From Fulvia fulva (lineage: Eukaryota > Ascomycota > Dothideomycetes > Mycosphaerellales > Mycosphaerellaceae), in the NCBI RefSeq assembly GCF_020509005.1, contig NC_063023.1, positions 930,001 through 994,000 on the forward strand: 64,000 bases of DNA. Direction: 5' to 3'. A program made the translations under genes and the position numbers. Of the stretch, positions 42,813-53,251 are shown piece by piece; position 1 is the stretch's first letter; the number at the start of each line of letters is the position of its first letter. The notes beneath the pieces were generated by a model that worked only from the letters and a program-made list of their open reading frames with translations, had not been told where the DNA came from and did no database searches.

Positions 42813-44486
42813 TCATTCAATGTAGAGCACTACCGGTTCACTTTTGGCATGAGCATACCAAACCTCGACTCCCTTGCCGGAGTCATTTCCAGGAAATGGC
42901 GATGCCTCAAGATAGAGCCCAGCGACTACCTCCCAGATCGCATGTCCGTGGTGATTCCCATTCTTTCGTCGCAGTACAATAGGGTGAACAGCCCAGGACT
43001 CGAAATTAATTCGGGAAGGGCTCCAAATCCCCAACCGAAGATCGACCACGCAGTCGCGTGCCTGGAGGACACCGTTCGGGTCTGCTACCACCATCATGGT
43101 AGAGTGGGTGGCACTATTGATTGATAAATGCAGCGCTTTTGCTCGCCCCTTAATGTCTAAGGCTGTCATGCTTTCTGGACGTGAACTAAAACTTGGTCGA
43201 AGGTATGTGACAGTCAGCGAATGTTCTCGATGGACGGTCGCGGGAGAATTGTCAAGCAAGGGTGCGAGTTCGACGATGTTCAAGATCGGCTCAGCTCGCC
43301 AGTCAGGAACCCAACTGGGCAAGGTCCCATGCCTGCGCGATCCGTTACAATGCCTCCTCGCGGCTGCGCAAAGCATGTATCGTCCATTCGATGGCCTGTC
43401 ACGCGAATATTGGAGAAAGTCCAAGGCAAATTTTGTGTAGTTGTCGTCCACAGATCGTGCATACTCAATCCGAAACTCCCTCGAGCCCGAGGAATCACTG
43501 GGAAGCCGGCAAGGCGCCCATAACAGAGCAGCAACGCGATCTCTATCATCGCGGCACTCAAATTGCCGAAACCTCTCCAGTCGCTCTAGCACGTTCTCGT
43601 TGTTGCGCTGGAGCACCAACATGATCCCGTTGAACCCTTCGATGTCGCGTATTGGTGATCTTTCTTTGTTGAGCAGTATGGAGGCGTTCGCCAGCAAAGA
43701 GCCATCGATATGAGCAGAACCGAGTTGTACACGGACATGATGTGCTGCCCCAAGCTCCTGAACGACCCATCTCCGCGTGAAATATGGGTTTTTGCAGAAG
43801 TGCAGCAAGTCTTGCATTAGCGTGACCTTGATAGGGCTTTTGCTGTCTGCCGTTCGTGCGGATTTGTAGGAGCGATAAAATTCATCGAGCGGCGGCTCAG
43901 TCGGTGGACCCATCATCAGCATAGAGGCGTTGTGGTTCGAGAGGAAAAGCAAGAAGTCGAAAAGCTGACAATTTGTCTGATCGTCGTACCCATTGCCGAG
44001 CCAGGCGAGAGTGCTTACGGCACTGCTGTAAATGCGGCCCATCACAGCTATTTGCTCCGTGAGCTCGTCGGAGTTGCTCTGATCGATGCAGATGCTGTCC
44101 ACCCAGAGGTAGGTTGGCTCGAGGAGATCCCGCCATTGCACCAGGGCTGCATGAAGATTGCGTCCAATGGGTAGGGCCTGGCCATCGACCTGTAGGGTGC
44201 ATGGTTTGTCAACAGCGCCCCAAGCGTACGACAGTGCCACGTAGCCAAGACCACCGCGAAGATTGACGACCTGCAGTGATCCTGATAAAGGCTGCGACCG
44301 ATTGGCAGGGTGTAGCGTGAGTATGCGAATTTGCATACTTGGCTGCACCAGTGCGTCATGTTGATAGATGTTCTGTAATCTGGCGCTCGATTCCAGGCTC
44401 ACGTCCCTCTGTGGCAGCAATGCCATGACTGATAGTGAAGGCTGCTGCCACGACAAAGTCCATATCGTGAGACTATTTTCAGTCAT
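42813..44486 (-). CDS. HET-domain protein (heterokaryon incompatibility)
   Basis: A single exon of 557 residues starting at ATG. The HET domain is clear: YVALSYAWG (82-90), LWVDSICIDQ (127-136), then MGRIYSSAVSTLAWLG and, later, FTRRWVVQELGAA. These are the three conserved blocks. Fungal HET domains trigger regulated cell death when heterokaryons between unlike strains form, and related proteins act with NLR partners. Upstream of the ATG is a small repeat (CATGGCTGTGCAGTG followed by TGTGGCTGTGCAGTG). The C-terminal 200 residues contain no repeats (no WD, ANK or NACHT), so it is a HET-only architecture. Partner genes are not adjacent. It converges with the 2EXR gene. Length and intact motifs indicate a functional gene. 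Confidence 0.9.
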   Translation of the reverse strand: MTENSLTIWTLSWQQPSLSVMALLPQRDVSLESSARLQNIYQHDALVQPSMQIRILTLHPANRSQPLSGSLQVVNLRGGLGYVALSYAWGAVDKPCTLQVDGQALPIGRNLHAALVQWRDLLEPTYLWVDSICIDQSNSDELTEQIAVMGRIYSSAVSTLAWLGNGYDDQTNCQLFDFLLFLSNHNASMLMMGPPTEPPLDEFYRSYKSARTADSKSPIKVTLMQDLLHFCKNPYFTRRWVVQELGAAHHVRVQLGSAHIDGSLLANASILLNKERSPIRDIEGFNGIMLVLQRNNENVLERLERFRQFECRDDRDRVAALLWAPCRLPSDSSGSREFRIEYARSVDDNYTKFALDFLQYSRDRPSNGRYMLCAAARRHCNGSRRHGTLPSWVPDWRAEPILNIVELAPLLDNSPATVHREHSLTVTYLRPSFSSRPESMTALDIKGRAKALHLSINSATHSTMMVVADPNGVLQARDCVVDLRLGIWSPSRINFESWAVHPIVLRRKNGNHHGHAIWEVVAGLYLEASPFPGNDSGKGVEVWYAHAKSEPVVLYIE

Positions 44487-44565
44487 CTCATGTTACACAT
44501 GGCTGTGCAGTGTGTGGCTGTGCAGTGCTTGTTGAATATCCGCACATACACTAGGCATGCTCATC

Positions 44566-45491
44566 TTACAGCTGCATATCGTCATCCTCATCCTGGTAGC
44601 TACTGCTTCCCAAGCCTCCTCCCTCCTCTTCCATCTCCTCTCTTCTCGCTTCCTCCCTCGACTTGTTGATCTTCCTTAACCCATCGATCACACCACCCAC
44701 AAACCCTCTGACCTCTGCAATCTCCATCCCTCCTACTCCGTTGATTTTCAGTGAGCCACTGGCATCCAGCACCTTGTAACCCTTCCGTAGCTTGCTCATT
44801 CTGACTTCTCGCAAGTCTCGCACCAATCTCCGTACTGCGTCCGGATCATCGAAGTCGTCGCTCGCGTGTGATAGAAGAAGATGTGATAGTTCGAGCCAAT
44901 GGTATGGTAGTGCATCGGCTGGTGCTCGTGCTGTGGAGGAGTCTCGTGTGAATGGTGCGCTGATCTCGAGGGAGGACTGTGCCAGGTATGGATCGCTAGG
45001 CATTGCGACACCAGTGGCTTCGCTCATCGTTGGTCCAGGCGCGAGACTGCCAGCCAAGATGTCGCTGGTCTCGAGCTCCAGCATGTTGGTGAGTGCGTCG
45101 ACACTCAGCCTACCAACAGTTAGCGCGTCGTGCATCGCATGTCTCGCGCAGAACACCATAGTCTGAGCCACCGGTCGAGGTCTGATACCCTCAAATCAGC
45201 AACGTACCATGACGGAGGGCTAATGTTGGCTCGGTTCTGGCGTTTGAGTAGCAGTGCCAGCCATAGTGGCAATTGTGCCGGGAAGGGTGGATTGAGGCGT
45301 TCTGTCGGTCCCTGTGAGATCTCAGTAGGTAGCTCAATGTCTGCGGCACGCAATCGGGCTTACGCTGCAGCACTTACTCCAAGCAGTTCGAGAGATTCGA
45401 GTCTCTGCCGCGGGGTTATTGTCACTAGCTCCATTTCACATAAAAAGCCGACCTCGTTAGGCGTGAGCCCCGGTGGCAGAGGTAGTGCCAT
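44566..45491 (-). CDS. psf2: GINS complex subunit Psf2
   Basis: Three exons on the minus strand: 45378-45491, 45208-45311, 44566-45109, giving 253 residues. Psf2 is one of four subunits of GINS, part of the CMG helicase that opens DNA at replication forks in the nucleus. Seen: the N-terminus [20 protein letters not shown], the [14 protein letters not shown] segment, [19 protein letters not shown], and the C-terminal helical block [18 protein letters not shown] then [19 protein letters not shown]. An acidic tail ends DEDDDMQL. The introns (66 and 98 bp) keep frame. The region 45130-45579 read on the opposite strand is antisense shadow. The gene ends 79 bp from the HET start, same strand but separately promoted. 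Confidence 0.95.
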
Positions 45492-46472
45492 CCTGAGTGG
45501 TGTTGCATTGCAGTATGCAGTACAAGAAATGTGTTTAAAGTGGAAGCAGCAACTGGAAGACGCGATCTCGCGTGTCTAGCGCGATTCAATGAGAGCCGAT
45601 CAATCAGCGGACTAAAGTTTATCCGAAAGGCAAGCAATGCACGACGCGCCTCTCTCTACAATATCGCACACGTGGACGGTGCTCGAAGCACCCTGCGCAG
45701 GTTATGCTCGCCATTCATTGGAGAGCGCGCCGGACCTCTTTTGTCAAGAGCCCTCGGGGCATTGGTCAAATGCGGTGGCCACCTGTACAGGATCCGAGTG
45801 CTGCGGTGGAGCGGATGCAACGCTTCGACGACATTCATACTGTCTCAGGCGCTCGAAGCACTCTTCGTAGGCTATAATCGCTATTGCTTCTGGAGCGCAG
45901 CGGCCACCTTTTCTGCCAGGAGAGTTCGGCTGTAGTCGAACGAGATGGCCGTTAGCACAATAGTTGGTCAACCTCTTGACTGCTGCAAGAGCGATCGATA
46001 GTGTAGCGTTGCAACCGCACGAGAAGTAGAAGCACCATATGACGCCCTATCTCGAGCGCATTGATAGTGTCGAAGCTACCAGGCCTTGTCCGCGCTCGCT
46101 GTTTCTGTCGTTCTTCGAGATAGAGCAAATGTCAATGTACTACAGTTGTCACTGTTCGGTCCGAGCGACGCGTCTCGACTGACAAGGCTCTGCTGAGGAA
46201 GCGCGGAGGGCGGTGAGCAGTGTATGACAACAAGAGAGTAGTTGCGAGAGAGCACGAGAGCTCCTGCCTGATTGCTCTGCTGAGGCTGCCCTTGGGGGAA
46301 GGTGGAGTTGCTCGGCCACGACTTTTGGCACCAGCACTCGGGCCGCTTTACTTCACCCTTTCTCATCAACAACACCCCGACTCCCACACAGCCATTGCCA
46401 TCATGGTTGGCCATCAGGCTACACACGGGAGTACACAGTCGACACAGTCATAACAACAAGCCCTCAACGACC
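45492..46472. promoter_or_regulatory. Divergent region, psf2 / alg10
   Basis: A 1.0-kb region between two outward-facing housekeeping genes, so it includes both promoters. Besides the direct repeat it shows no motif I can name. Confidence 0.4.
45681..45922. repeat. Degenerate direct repeat, about 70 bp, two copies
   Basis: Copy A at about 45681-45750 and copy B at about 45851-45922 start with the identical decamer GCTCGAAGCA and continue with about 70 percent identity by eye (a 2-bp insertion in B). Period 170 bp. Further short echoes (ATTGATAGTGTCGAAGC-like) appear near 46060. It lies in the promoter side between psf2 and alg10. No coding frame is supported. Confidence 0.55.
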
Positions 46473-48324
46473 ATGGCCTCAGTCTGGGAAGTGGCTCTTG
46501 CCGCACCACTGAACACGTGGTTCGCTGCCGTCAACAAACATGTCACTGAGCCATATCTCGTAGGTCTCATGCATCAAGGTAGGTATCATGTCTCTCATAC
46601 TTCTCGCAGGATGAAGTCTTCCATGTTCGTCAAGCACAGCACTACTGCCAAGGCCATTGGGATGTCTGGGACCCCAAGATTACCACTCCTCCCGGACTCT
46701 ACTTCATCTCGTACCTGCTCTCTCCAATCATGGGTTGCAGCATTACAGCACTTCGAGCCGCCAATGTGATATGTCTGGTCGCCCTATGCATCATAATACG
46801 CGCAACATACGATGCCAGACGGAAGACGAACAACGAGTCCGGACCCATGAGCCAGATCTTGACTTACCACAGCTCGCTGAACATTGTCCTCTTCCCGCCA
46901 ATCTTCTTCTTCTCGGCACTATACTACACAGACATCGCCTCAACACTTTCCGTCATGGCCTCATACTGGTACTTCCTCATACAGCTGTCGAACAAGGAGA
47001 CTACTTTCACAGGCACCATGATTCAGGTTGTCCTCGGCATCATCAGCCTGACTTTCAGGCAGACGAACATCTTCTGGGTCGCGGTCGGACCAGCAGCTCT
47101 TACTGCCATTGTTGAGCTGGATCGAGGTCATCGAGTTGTCAAGGACTCCATGTATCGGCGCACGCAGGGCTTCGGTGACACGACTTACAGTGTGGCGAAG
47201 ACGAGCTGGAAGATGGACGTTATTTATGATCCGCCTGCGAAGGACGCTCGCATCGAGGGTGAGTCTTGCGCAGGATCTCTCACAGCCACAGCAGTACTGA
47301 CTAACATACAGACTACCTGCGTACTACCGTGTCGATCGTTGTGTGCGCGGCGAAGGCAATGACACAACCGAAGCGCGTAGCACGGCTAGCAACAGCACTT
47401 GCACCATACATCACCCTCATGGTCCTCTTCGCCTCCTTCATACTCTGGAACGGCAGCGTCGTACTCGGAGACAAAAGCAACCACAACGCCACAATCCACA
47501 TCGCGCAAATGCTCTACCTCTGGCCCTTCATCGCTTTCTTCGCCTGGCCACTGCTCCTACCCCACTTCATACTCCTCCCACTAATCTTTATCTCTCGTCT
47601 CGGCCAGCTGGCCCACGTGGAACCACTTCAAGTCTTTCGCCGCCGAGACTTTCTCCCGAGAATGCTCATCTCCTTCGGCTTCCTCATCCTGGCCTTGGTA
47701 ATCGTTCGCTTCAATACGATTGTTCACCCTTTCACACTGGCCGACAATCGCCACTACAACTTCTACATCTTCAAGCTCCTGCTCCGGCCCTGGTGGGTCA
47801 GATACATGGTCACGCCAGTCTACGTGGTCACAGCCTGGGCGTGTCTCGAACAACGTGGTGAGGCGCCAATCGCGGACCCGTCCAAGTCCGGCGAGACATC
47901 ACCAGCTTCGGGCAGAATGGCAGCAGCCTACGAGCAAGGCACAGAAAAACGCAATACCGAGAGCAGCCAGCGCATCCTGCGCCTTGCGGACGGAAAGTCC
48001 TCAGCCATGGTCTCCTTCCAGCTCGTTTGCGTGCTCACAGCAGCGCTCTCACTATGCTCTGCTCCACTGGTTGAGCCGCGATACTGCATCATCCCCTTCG
48101 TAATCTGGAGGATCCATCTTCCGCTCTACGCCGTGGATGTCACAAGGGACATGGGCAAGAAGGGAAAACCCAGCTGGAGTGCTGTACTGGCAGATTATGA
48201 TTTCCGCGTCGTCATTGAGACGATCTGGTTTTTGATCATCAATGCGGTAACGGGTTACATTTTCTTGTACAAGACCTTTGAGTGGAAGAGTGAGCCCGGG
48301 GGTTTGCAGAGGTTCATGTGGTAG
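46473..48324 (+). CDS. alg10: Alpha-1,2-glucosyltransferase Alg10 (Die2)
   Basis: Three exons, 46473-46559, 46610-47258 and 47312-48324, give 582 residues. Alg10 is an ER membrane glucosyltransferase that adds the final alpha-1,2 glucose to the dolichol-linked Glc3Man9GlcNAc2 oligosaccharide before its transfer to protein. The signature near the N-terminus is TEPYL-DEVFHVKQAQHYC, where the intron falls precisely before the Asp, then WDPKITTPPGLYFISY. The Asp/Glu in this luminal loop are catalytic in GT-C enzymes. More than ten hydrophobic helices follow, with FRQTNIFWVAVGP and a C-terminal VEPRYCIIPFVIWRIH, both typical of the family. A hydrophilic loop (about 440-490) is Ser/Glu-rich. The C-terminus GLQRFMW matches usual endings (RFMW). 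The gene has no visible defects. Confidence 0.95.
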
Positions 48325-49491
48325 ATTTGTGTAGGCTTGAGTATGGACTATGTCTTCATGGCGATCTTGTTCGGGTCGCTTCGTCATGCTCTCCCTTTGC
48401 GCCAATGCAAGCTGCAGAACGAGATCGGGAGATATTCAGCCATACCGCTCGCCTCGCTCTTTCAAGTCTTGCGGTCTCCGCCAAGTACCGTCACTCCGAA
48501 CCAACGAGCTAGAGACGGTGGCCTGGAGACGCGAGCTCGTTTTGCGCGATGCAGCTCTACTGTAGGAACAGAAACTTGCGCTGGTTAGAACACATGCTGG
48601 CATACCTACTCGATCGCGGCGACTTCAAGGTACGGCCAACGGATGAGTTCGAAGAGTTCGAAGAGTGAGCAATCACGGAAGAGCCATGTACAAACCTTCT
48701 GGAGCGATGGACATGATCGAACGCTGAACATTGAGTACGAGAGGAAGATGGCTGGATTTGCTGTACAGTATGTGCCTCTACAGGATATTGGTTAGATCGA
48801 GGAGAGATTGAGAGGTCTAAAGTGGTCAGAGATATGTTGTACAAGGAAAGGTGGCCCTGTTCTTCAGTAATGTGAAAGGGGAAGTGGAGCTAGAAGCCTG
48901 AAATGTATTACTTCCATCTCGCTATCGTGGATCTCCTAGCGACGTTCATCGTACCGTCTATGTCCGACTAACAAGCTCTCATCCTTTCGGCCTGCTTCCG
49001 CACACCTGCCGTAATGCCAAATCTGCCGGTCAAAAGTCACCACAGGCCATGGTGCTTAGAGCAAATCGTTGTCGTATATGCCTCCGCATGTATTGATTTC
49101 GTGCGTTGTGTGACAGACCGGTCTCGACCCTCTCCCATGTGTATTGCTGTCCCCGCGCGGATCAGCGGCTGTCGCATGTTGGCGCTTCCTGAGGCAAGTC
49201 GTTGCGCAAGGGCGAGCACAACATGCCAAGTAACCGCGCCCGATGTAGTCTATGGTGCAGCCCTGAAGTGGTCTATCCGCAAGCGAGATACTTTGTGATC
49301 TGGTTGCCGTCGGCCTGAAGATGCTCCGTGACCGTGGCTGGTGAGTGCCGCAGGAAGGATGGGTAGTTCATGCTTTGTGGCCCAAGGCATTGAATGTAGT
49401 GCTTTGAGTGCTGAACCCGTTCCACGCACAATTAGAGTAGCGCTGGGGAACAGGATCGTGTGGTATGTATCGGTAACAAGAAGTCGGTGCA
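48325..49491. other. Tail-to-tail intergenic, 1.2 kb
   Basis: It sits between two converging genes and should hold both 3' UTRs. Short frames (up to 95 codons) have no domain. Nothing specific was seen. Confidence 0.35.
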
Positions 49492-50427
49492 TCAAGCTTC
49501 CGCGGCTGCTGGGACCTCTTTAGTTGGCTCTCCTCCAAAGTTTGACAAGCCTGAGGATAAATCCACATTGGGCCAAGGCTTCTTGATCGCATCTTGTAGC
49601 CGGACGATGCTGTATTTAGGTCCCGGGACAGCTCCGCTTACTACCACGATACCGTTCTCTCGGTCCACCTTCATGACCTTCAGGTTCTGGACTGTATGAC
49701 CTTCACCTCCCATGCGTCCCGCCATCTTCTTGCCAGGGAGGACACGCGAACCGCTTCCTTGACTGGCACCTGCGGAACCCATGGCTCTGTGGGTAAGCGA
49801 GTTACCATGTGATGCTGGCTGACCACTGAATCCCCAACGCTTCATGCCTCCTGCGAATCCCATTCCTCTTGTAGTGCCTCGTGCATCGACGTATTGACCT
49901 TCCTGAAAGAGATCTGCCGTGATGATGCTGCCGACATCAGGCAGGCCTTCCTCGTTCTTGACACGGAACTCTGCCAAGTGGCGCTTGATGGGAACGTTGC
50001 TCGCGGCGAAATGACCCCTCTCCGGTCTCGTGACATTGCGTGCCTCCTTTGTGCCTGCACCGACCTGGACAGCCCAGTAGCCGTGTACATCTCGTCTCTT
50101 ATGCCCGGTGACCTGGCATCGATCGAGTTGCAGGACTGTGCATGCTTCGCGCTTGGCCGTGGTCGGATCGTATATGCCCGTCATGCCCTTCTTGATCGCG
50201 AGTGTACCGGTGCGTAGTGGAAAGTTGTGTTCCTTGCGCAAGAATGCCGCATCCTGAGATGCTCCTAGAGTGGGCATACCCTTCAGGTGGTTGAAGCGCT
50301 CAGGGTGTGTTCCTCCTCGCTGTTTTGGCTGGATTGACCTGATCGTGCGTACGAACTGACACGGTACAGACGGGCACAGAAAGCGAGGTGGCACCGTAAA
50401 GAGCGGCGTGGGTGGTGCTGGAGGCAT
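49492..50427 (-). CDS. MRPL9: Mitochondrial ribosomal protein uL3m
   Basis: A single exon. The open frame extends to 50529 with a GTG, but the first ATG (MPPAPPTPLF) is at 50427, giving 311 residues. The uL3 family signature region is clear: MGFAGGMKRWGFSGQPASHG then RAMGSAG, with GSRVLPGKKMAGRMGG next, which belongs to the extended loop that approaches the peptidyl-transferase centre. The N-terminal 40 residues are basic, with Ser/Arg and few acids (TPLFTVPPRFLCPS), consistent with a mitochondrial presequence. The product is part of the large subunit of the mitochondrial ribosome (yeast MRPL9). Length agrees with fungal relatives. The gene symbol follows yeast nomenclature. Confidence 0.93.
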   Translation of the reverse strand: MPPAPPTPLFTVPPRFLCPSVPCQFVRTIRSIQPKQRGGTHPERFNHLKGMPTLGASQDAAFLRKEHNFPLRTGTLAIKKGMTGIYDPTTAKREACTVLQLDRCQVTGHKRRDVHGYWAVQVGAGTKEARNVTRPERGHFAASNVPIKRHLAEFRVKNEEGLPDVGSIITADLFQEGQYVDARGTTRGMGFAGGMKRWGFSGQPASHGNSLTHRAMGSAGASQGSGSRVLPGKKMAGRMGGEGHTVQNLKVMKVDRENGIVVVSGAVPGPKYSIVRLQDAIKKPWPNVDLSSGLSNFGGEPTKEVPAAAEA

Positions 50428-53251
50428 GATGGCGATGGTAGATGTGATGGGTGGTGGACGATCGGGAGTGGAATGCTCAATGCATTGTACGTGATCTGGA
50501 TCTCGCTTATGCGGGCAAGCCTTTGTCACCGAACGAGATATATGGCCACAGTATTGCCACTTTTGGGCATCATGGTAGACATTCCCAACTCTGCTACATT
50601 TCTTCCTCCTTGCTTCTCATCTCACAGACTCACACGTTGCGGTCGTGCTATATCACAATTTTGTTGAGAACGATATGATCGATGCCTCATAACAATTCAA
50701 CACGATGAAGTCTCATAAGTCAGCCATGTTGGCCCAGCACCACGGTCACTCAATGCACGGCGTTGCTGTATGCAGTGTCACAGTATGCGAAACAATCTCG
50801 CAGACTACCCGATGACATGGAAACTTCTCACGGAGCAGCGCATACGAGTCGAGCCGATGCGGCTATCGCGTCCGTCGTGGGATGTCAGGCAGTTGGAGGC
50901 CTAAAGCAGACACCACACCAGGGATTGCTCCCTGCCGCTCCATGTCGTGCAACCATCGTTGCGAGGACCTTGCCCTTCCCCCTAGCAAGACGTGGGATGC
51001 CCTCATTGCTGGCATCGTCGATGTTGGAGTCTTCGACGGTTGCGCGGCCGGTTGTCTGCTGCATGGCACCGCCATAACACACGGATTACAGCGCTGACCA
51101 ATGCTCACTTTGACAGACGGGACGTTGAAAGGTGTGGCTTCAACAGCAGAGGCGAAGTATATGCCTGATGCATGACAGTCTAGGAAACTTCCACATGCAG
51201 ACACATTCCCAGTGGACTGGATCAGGGCGGAATGGGTGACTGTTCCGAGCAGGGCATCCATGCTTGGGCCGCCGGTCCGCTCTCCACACCCACACTCGCA
51301 ACTCTGCAGCCGCTGCAGCGCGTGTCGATTTGAGACAGCAGATCGAGCATCTCCAGCAGCGTCGGAGCTGAACAGCGATCTAATGTCAGACGAATGAAGG
51401 AGCGACGGGCAAACATACACATGACGAGAGAGGCCTGTTCATATCTGTGGACACAAGCGCAAGCCACTGGACCCAGCGCGGTGGTAACGAAGAGTAGCGA
51501 AATACAGGGATCTTGATATAACCTGGTCCATTTTTCAGTCATGCGTCTGACTGGCTGATTGAACTGCGGTCAAACAACGTGAACGTTGGTGCGGCAGCTC
51601 GAGCAAGGCCGCTTCTCGAGCGGACTCGATTCGTTGAGATGTCTCGCAAATGCCTGCTGCCGTCGCCCAGCGCCGTGTGTCACTCCTGATGACAGATCTC
51701 GGGCTTTTCAAGGCGCACAACATCGAGCATGCTACGAAACAGACGCCGGCCAGCTTCCCGCTTGGTCAGGGCCACTGTATCGGTGACACTTCCAGCCTTG
51801 CTTGAGCGCTCAAGCCAAAGCGTGATGAAGTCGACCACGACCCATGAGACGCCGTGTTACACCAGTCGGCTGAGCCGTTCGTTGCGTAAGAAACTGTCGG
51901 GTCGGGACGTCTTCCACTGCAGGAAGGTCCGGACTGGGATACTAGCGAGCTACGCGCGCAAGCGTGCAAGGCTAACGCGGATCGTATCGCCGGATAACGT
52001 GCACATGAACTCCGAACGAGCGAACTGGAGAGCATACCGAACGACGTGTCCCGTCAAAGCATAGCACACGAAGCAGCATGACCGACCAGTGCAGCACAAG
52101 CGTGCAGATGGCTGCGACCGAGGCGAACGATGCCGCGTGGATTCGTAAGGAGTGGAGATGTCTGTGAGCAGCAGTGAACACGCTCCATCTCCAGGCGCCG
52201 TCGGCACCGCATGGTATGCATGGTTTATTGCAAGACCTGGGCTGGTCATCACGCACGCTAACGCCAGACACACTCGTGCGGTCGTGCCCAACAGTCGTTG
52301 AGTCCTCCCTCCCCTCCCCTCACTACTGGACTGACCGCACACCTCGACCTGTGCCTGTGCCGCCCTTCGCTCGCTATGGCGGGTAGCAGCAACGCTGGTT
52401 TGCCTGGTGTCAGACGACCTGCTGCTCCCCAAAGGCTTCGGCTCGCTGGCGCTGATTGGGCGATCCCAGTGCCTTTTCGTCAACTGCGTGGCTGCATGCA
52501 GCTGGCCGTCACCGTCACCGAATGCGCCATCGTCCGGACAGGCATAGACGCCTGCTGCGCATCGGCCGCCCTGCACTGGCCAACGGACGGGTGGAAGCAA
52601 CACTCGCGGCGGCACGCATTTGAAGCTTAATCAGGCGCTGGCTTAGCGCAAGTTGAATGGATCCCAGTTAGCCGCGCGCGCCAGCCGGAAGCGCAATATG
52701 TGCTGGCCGCCCACCTTTCTCCTCTGTTTCCATCCATTCTGCCTCGCGTCTTTGCATGAACACACAGTCTGATCGTGCTCCTTGCGTCGGCGTCGCCCGG
52801 GACCACGACCATCGGCCAAGCGGAACCTCTGTGCGCTCGGCAGCCCGATCGTCGCTCCATTCCTCGGACTCGGCTAGCATCCTAATCAGACACCTGCACG
52901 CCTGCAGGGCTGTCCAGCATTGACCCGCCTCAGCAACCGCGCCGCAATCCAACACCTTTCTCAGGCTCTGCAGTGGCCATTCCAAATCTCTGCGTCCATC
53001 GCAGCTGCCTCAGGAAACACCTCACAACTTGCCATTCACTTGACCCATTGCAACAGGCAACATAGCCTTAATCAGATTGTGCCATTAGCCGACATCAAGC
53101 GCGATTCGCGCACAGTGTGGTACAAGAGACGAAAGACGACTCTCTATCCCACGCAGCTGCGGCCAGGTCCACTTCCTGCATGAAACAGCTCCGGATCGAA
53201 TCTGGCGATCAGGCATTGGCGAACGGGTTAGAAAACAGTGCTTGATGCTTC
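50428..53251. other. Gene-poor stretch, 2.8 kb
   Basis: Between the ribosomal-protein gene (minus) and the beta-helix fusion gene (plus), so it includes two promoters. Frames of up to 220 codons exist on both strands (for example 51950-52615 minus) but with unprotein-like composition. The last part (about 52900-53250) looks like a 5' leader. No tRNA or transposon seen. Confidence 0.4.

Noticed and set aside
50428..53251. Search for a transposon in the GC-rich gap
   Set aside because: No terminal repeats, transposase, RT or integrase motifs could be read on either strand.
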